Shown here: one piece after another, positions 60,178 through 64,000 of the stretch
Position numbering within the stretch: position 1 is the first letter of the stretch
Layout: every line of letters begins with the position of its first letter
Origin: Nyssa sinensis
Lineage: Eukaryota > Streptophyta > Magnoliopsida > Cornales > Nyssaceae
Direction of reading: 5' to 3'
DNA: 64,000 nucleotides
NCBI GenBank assembly: GCA_008638375.1
Contig: CM018032.1
Span: 4,064,501-4,128,500 of the forward strand
Position numbers and translations under genes: made by a program
The notes under the pieces: model-generated
The model's database searches: none
What the model saw: the letters and a program-made list of their open reading frames with translations, nothing else
What the model was told of the DNA's origin: nothing

Positions 60178-60552
60178 TGTAGCGACCCACTCCACGTGTC
60201 ACAATATTATCTGTTTTGGACTTTTTACCCTCACGACTTTAAAACGTGTTGTGTTAAGGAGAGCCGCAGCCAGCCTTATGAATATCAATTCCTTCACCTT
60301 CCTTAGCGATATGGGACAAGAACCCCTCCGCCGGCCTCCCACTAAGAGACATACCCACTTGGGTCAACTCTCCCTCCATGGAGGACACCCGTCCTCGCAT
60401 GCGCCCGCACTTCCGATCAGGATCTAGCTTTGATACTATCTGTAGCGACCCACTCCACGTGTCACAATATTATCCATTTTTGACTTTTTACCTTCACAAT
60501 TTTAAAAGGCCTTGTGTCAAGAAAAGCCACAATCTTACTTATGAATACCCGT
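60178..60552 (-). mobile_element. TRIM-type (Cassandra-like) miniature retroelement
   Basis: Two direct ~112-base copies begin TGTAGCGACCCACTCCACGT at 60178 and 60441. Immediately before the second copy, AGCTTTGATACTA (60426-60438) is the reverse complement of an initiator-tRNA primer-binding site, so the element runs on the - strand: 5' LTR at right (truncated), PBS, a short non-coding core with a purine-rich tract, and 3' LTR at left. The phrases CTTTAAAACGTGTTGTGTTAAG and GATATGGGACA resemble Cassandra LTRs, which carry 5S-rRNA-derived promoter sequence. Confidence 0.65.
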
Positions 60553-60727
60553 GTTTGACCATTTGATTTAAGAATTTTTTTTTGGAACAAGCACTTTTTT
60601 TTTAAAAAAAAAAGGTCATCCATCTTTTGAATATGGACAAATTGAGAATAATTATAAGTTAAATTCAGCAAAAGAACGATTTTTTTTAATAATTTTAAAT
60701 ACAACCAATTATGTGGATGAGTGTGTT

Positions 60728-60732
<5 letters not shown>

Positions 60733-60773
<41 letters not shown>

Positions 60774-60784
60774 TATATATATGT
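60733..60784. repeat. (TA)n microsatellite with ACACA interruption
   Basis: Simple AT repeat; explains the Tyr/Ile-rich - strand open frame at 60462-60770. Confidence 0.95.
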
Positions 60785-61150
60785 CTCACAACTCACAAGA
60801 TATGTTATTGGAGGGACTTATTAACTTATATCGATGATAATATGTCTATGACCATATTTAAACTAAAGTTTTCAAGTTAGATAATTATTAGCTAATTTAA
60901 AATTTTAATCTAAAATTACTTTTTTAAATAGTTTTTTATTGATCAATTGATTTTTGGAAAAAATAAAATATTATTGTTTTTATAATAATATCAAAATCTT
61001 CCCTTATATTAGTTTATTTTTTGCAAGATTAGGTAAAATTAATTTCCAACCAAATTAATAAAAAAAAATCGAACTTTCATTTTTTTTCACTGGATTTTGA
61101 AACCACTTTTTTTTTTTTTTCAATTTCATTGAATATTGTAAATTATTTTT

Positions 61151-61583
61151 GTCAAATTACACTGATCTCCCTTGAAATTTCTGACAATTACACTTACCTT
61201 CTAAAGTTTCTAAAATTACACTGACCTCCCATATTTTACCTTACAATATACAGATACTTTCTCTAGTCAATTTTTTTTTATTAAAATGACAAAATTCTTC
61301 CTTTCATGTTTTTTTTTTCAATTTTTTAAATTTTAACCATTTTTTTATTTTCTAAATAAATATTAATAAAAACTTTAAATTTATTTTTATATAAAATAAT
61401 AAAAAAAATTTATAAAAACTTAGAAAAAATTGGTCAAATTGAAAAAGTGCAAAGAAAAATTGACTGGAAGGAGGTATCTATATATTGTCAGGTAAAGTTG
61501 GGGAGATCAAAATAATTTCAAAAATCTTACGAGATGTTAGTGTAATTATCAGAAACCTCAGGAGAGGTCAATGTAATTTACCC
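61151..61583. mobile_element. MITE related to the 9.8 kb MULE termini
   Basis: Left: TCAAATTACACTGATCTCCC then TTTCTGACAATTACACTTACC. Right, in reverse: GGTAAATTACATTGACCTC then TCCTGAGGTTTCTGATAATTACAC. The same terminal vocabulary as the element at 9814-11747, but only ~430 bases and with no capture. No clear 9-bp duplication is visible. Confidence 0.65.
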
Positions 61584-61589
61584 AAAAAA

Positions 61590-62590
61590 AGAAAAAAAGA
61601 ATCCTACATAAAACACACACACACACATACTATTTACTAATATATAAAATCACAAAATAAGAGGAACTAATTTAAGAATATCCTTTTTTTTAAAAAAAAA
61701 AAAAAAAGAAATGTATGATCTATGAATAATAAGAAATTTCACTCTTTGAATTTTCTTTATTTTAAAAAAAAATAAAATTTCATTGTTTTTTTTTTTTTCA
61801 TTCTGGTAGGAGCGAACACAATATAATTTCATTGTAATAAGGGGAATGATGATACTCCAACAATAATAACATAGAGAAAATTAGAGGTAGAGAAAGAAAT
61901 ACACTAGAAATCCACTATTTGTAATATAAATTTCAGTGTCCATTAAATAGAGAAATTTCTATGTTTGTTGGATAAAGAACTTTTCCTAAACATTTTGGGA
62001 AAACTTTCCGCTTATCTAAAAGCAATGTGCACAACAAACCAACATATCTATCCTTTTCATCCATGGAACTAATACCACTTTCAAATATCAATAAGGAAGT
62101 TGATCATTGTTGGGGGAATTTTCTTAAAACTTAATAAATAATTAATTTATCTCAAATCAACACTCATAATAAGCATCGTATATAATATATAAATAAATTT
62201 AAGAAACTTATCTGTGAAAATATGAGAGGTATGCCCAGACCACAATCCTAAATTCGTATTGTACCCACATGTGTTGTGATATCGGTCACAAATAACTTAA
62301 AGATATAACCCATGACTCATAGACAATGACTCTAGTAGGGCACGTCCTGAAAAGATGAATTCGCAAGTCCTAAGTCTCGTTGCCAAAATTGTAGAAAGTA
62401 ATAATATAATAGATAGATAGATAAGAGGGATAGAGAATAGAAAAGTTCTTCTTGGTATAATATCAAGAAGAATGCTCAGAATTTTATAGGCTTGAAACTA
62501 ACTATTTCAGCTAATATATAAATTTCAGAAACTTATTTATGAGAATATGAGAGGCACGCCTAGGACATTATCCTAAAGTCGTAGTTATTG
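61590..62590. other. Unclassified DNA with a spaced 65-bp direct repeat
   Basis: AAACTTATCTGTGAAAATATGAGAGG.. (about 62195-62260) recurs as AAACTTATTTATGAGAATATGAGAGG.. at about 62520-62580. Possibly parts of an LTR element. No gene seen. Confidence 0.4.
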
Positions 62591-63260
62591 GCCCTAAAGG
62601 TTTTCAACCAAATGCATTCTCGTAATTTTAATGATAATAAGGCATTGATGATGTGGACTAATGATCGACCTTAAGTGGCAATGCAAATAAGTCAATGAAC
62701 TAAAAGGATGGTTGACCAGGCTTTTACTAAAGCTAAAAAGAATCAACATCATGGAAACTTTCTTACAAGATCAAACTCAAGACAAGAAAGCATTCATGCC
62801 CAAGGAATGAAGTGAAGACTTTTGTTTTCTTTTTATTTGGGATGTCTGAGTGATTTAAGATTGATTGATCAAAACATAATACTTAAAGTATTTAAGTGAT
62901 CAACTAAAATTAATCAAAAACTGATTTTTCAAAAGCATAACAATGTTAGGAATTAAGCTATCAAAAATCAAGACATTTCAAAAAGAGAACATTGAACAAA
63001 ATAGGCATTAAAGTTAAATTTTCAAATTCAGTTGATTAAGTTGTCAATTCAGTCGACTGAATCATGTTTATAAAAACATGCATATTTTGTCTTTAGAAGA
63101 TTCAATTGACTGGACCCAATACTCAGTTGATTGAACATGCATCTGTTCACAAGGTCCTAAAACACACTGTTAAATTCAGTCAACTGAATTACTTAAGCCT
63201 TTTTGTCAACAAAATCATACTGGAAGATTCAGTCGAGTGGACCTAAGACTCAGTGTAAGC
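62590..63260. mobile_element. Copia-like LTR fragment with CAGTCGACTGAAT motifs
   Basis: Multiple copies of TCAGTCGACTGAATC and variants (near 63010-63055, 63101-63140, 63175-63190, 63226-63252) in a non-coding setting. This palindromic motif is recurrent in the LTRs of some plant copia (SIRE/Tork-type) elements. No PBS or coding attached, so boundaries are approximate. Confidence 0.45.
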
Positions 63261-64000
63261 GCGTCACCGCTGAAAAAAAAAAAAAAAAAAACTCTACAGC
63301 TATCCGCTCTGCTGAGGTGGGAGATGAATGCCCTCTTTTTCAGATTGTGTGCATGTGAATACATAAAAGAGTCGTCAACTTGTTTTAGGCTAATAACAAG
63401 AAAATTTGATACAACCTATGGAGAATATATGTAAATGAAATAGCAAAGAAAATTAGAAATACATTGATTTGGTCCTAGTTACATTCTAAACCTTTTGACA
63501 TGAGTCAAAAAGTAAAGCAAAGTAAACTAGTCTGGAATAAATCGAATCATTTTGAATCTAGAAGTTAAGGTACGAGATGGGAATGGGTTAGGCACCCATC
63601 CTACCTAGTCCAAATGAACTCTTCTCTAGTGTTCATCCATAAGGTGAATATTCATGACATAAAATAAAAGAAAGAATGAAAGAATAATAATCATTGCATG
63701 AATGAATAAAATAAACATAATACATAAAGTAAATAAGAAATGAGAAAGAGTAGATTCAGGCCCATGAGGCATCCTACGTATTCGTTCAGATAACAGAATC
63801 AGAGCCAATGTAGTTATCCAATTCAATTAATTCTATAAAGAGTGACAGGATGAATTGAATTGGGGAAATAGAAAAATAAGGGTTTTAGGGAGCGCACCTG
63901 ATTATTCGCGCTAATCAAACAAGGCTTTGACTTGAACTCCTTGATGTTGAATTGTCAGTTGTGCAGAACTTCGTCTTTAATAGGGTAGAACTTTGACTTG
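63261..64000. other. Repeat-like DNA at the right edge
   Basis: A poly-A run at about 63272-63290, then GGGAATGGGTTAGGCACCCATCC near 63579 and AGGCCCATGAGGCATCCTACG near 63757, phrases of the kind found in plant LTR-element leaders. No gene can be supported. Confidence 0.35.

Noticed and set aside
1..64000. CRISPR arrays, operons, ribosome-binding sites, phage or plasmid features
   Set aside because: The window is plant nuclear DNA; the tandem repeats are satellites, duplications or SSRs without spacer structure.

Overview
The window is nuclear DNA from a flowering plant, most likely a woody eudicot. Genes are split by GT..AG introns, the DNA is AT-rich, SSRs (AT, GA, GT) are plentiful, and relics of Ty1-copia, L1 and RTE LINEs, SINEs, Mutator-like elements, MITEs and a TRIM fill most non-coding space. 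I cannot name the species.

Three plant genes can be reconstructed. (1) + strand, 1921-34127: a nine-exon NIPA-type magnesium transporter of 344 residues. It is stretched over 32 kb by an 18.3 kb sixth intron and an 8.4 kb eighth intron, both full of transposons. (2) - strand, 41261-35460: a four-exon secreted GDSL esterase/lipase of 371 residues whose block I reads GSSL instead of GDSL. (3) - strand, 51002-46968: a two-exon uL18-type (ribosomal L18p/L5e family) organellar-like gene with an apparent one-base deletion that destroys its C-terminus. Its 3.5 kb intron holds a 5'-truncated L1. A fourth possible locus, the first exons of an unidentified - strand gene, lies at about 54.1-54.95 kb.

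Layout: 1-1.9 kb upstream sequence; 1.9-7.0 kb NIPA exons 1-6 with a long MITE in intron 1; 7.0-25.3 kb the giant intron, with L1 tail, decayed copia element interrupted by an ACGG-rich repeat that is itself interrupted by a Pack-MULE-like element with a perfect 9-bp target duplication, then a ~0.9 kb-arm inverted repeat, an RTE relic, a SINE with its own target duplication, and LTR-like debris; 25.3-25.6 kb exons 7-8; 25.6-34.0 kb intron 8 with two copies of one MITE flanking a composite antisense L1; 34.0-34.1 kb terminal exon; 35.5-41.3 kb GDSL gene (tail-to-tail with NIPA); 41.3-46.9 kb AT-rich intergenic DNA with a ~200 bp satellite; 47-51 kb uL18 locus; 51-64 kb transposon and repeat debris, including a Stowaway MITE, a TRIM and a copia-like LTR piece.

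The genes do not form a pathway. The main story is how two host genes have kept readable splice structure around nested insertions. No entirely new system is evident. The strongest unusual items are the three-level nested insertion with a captured coding fragment, the large inverted repeat inside a transcribed intron, the uL18 frameshift, and the GDSL block I change.
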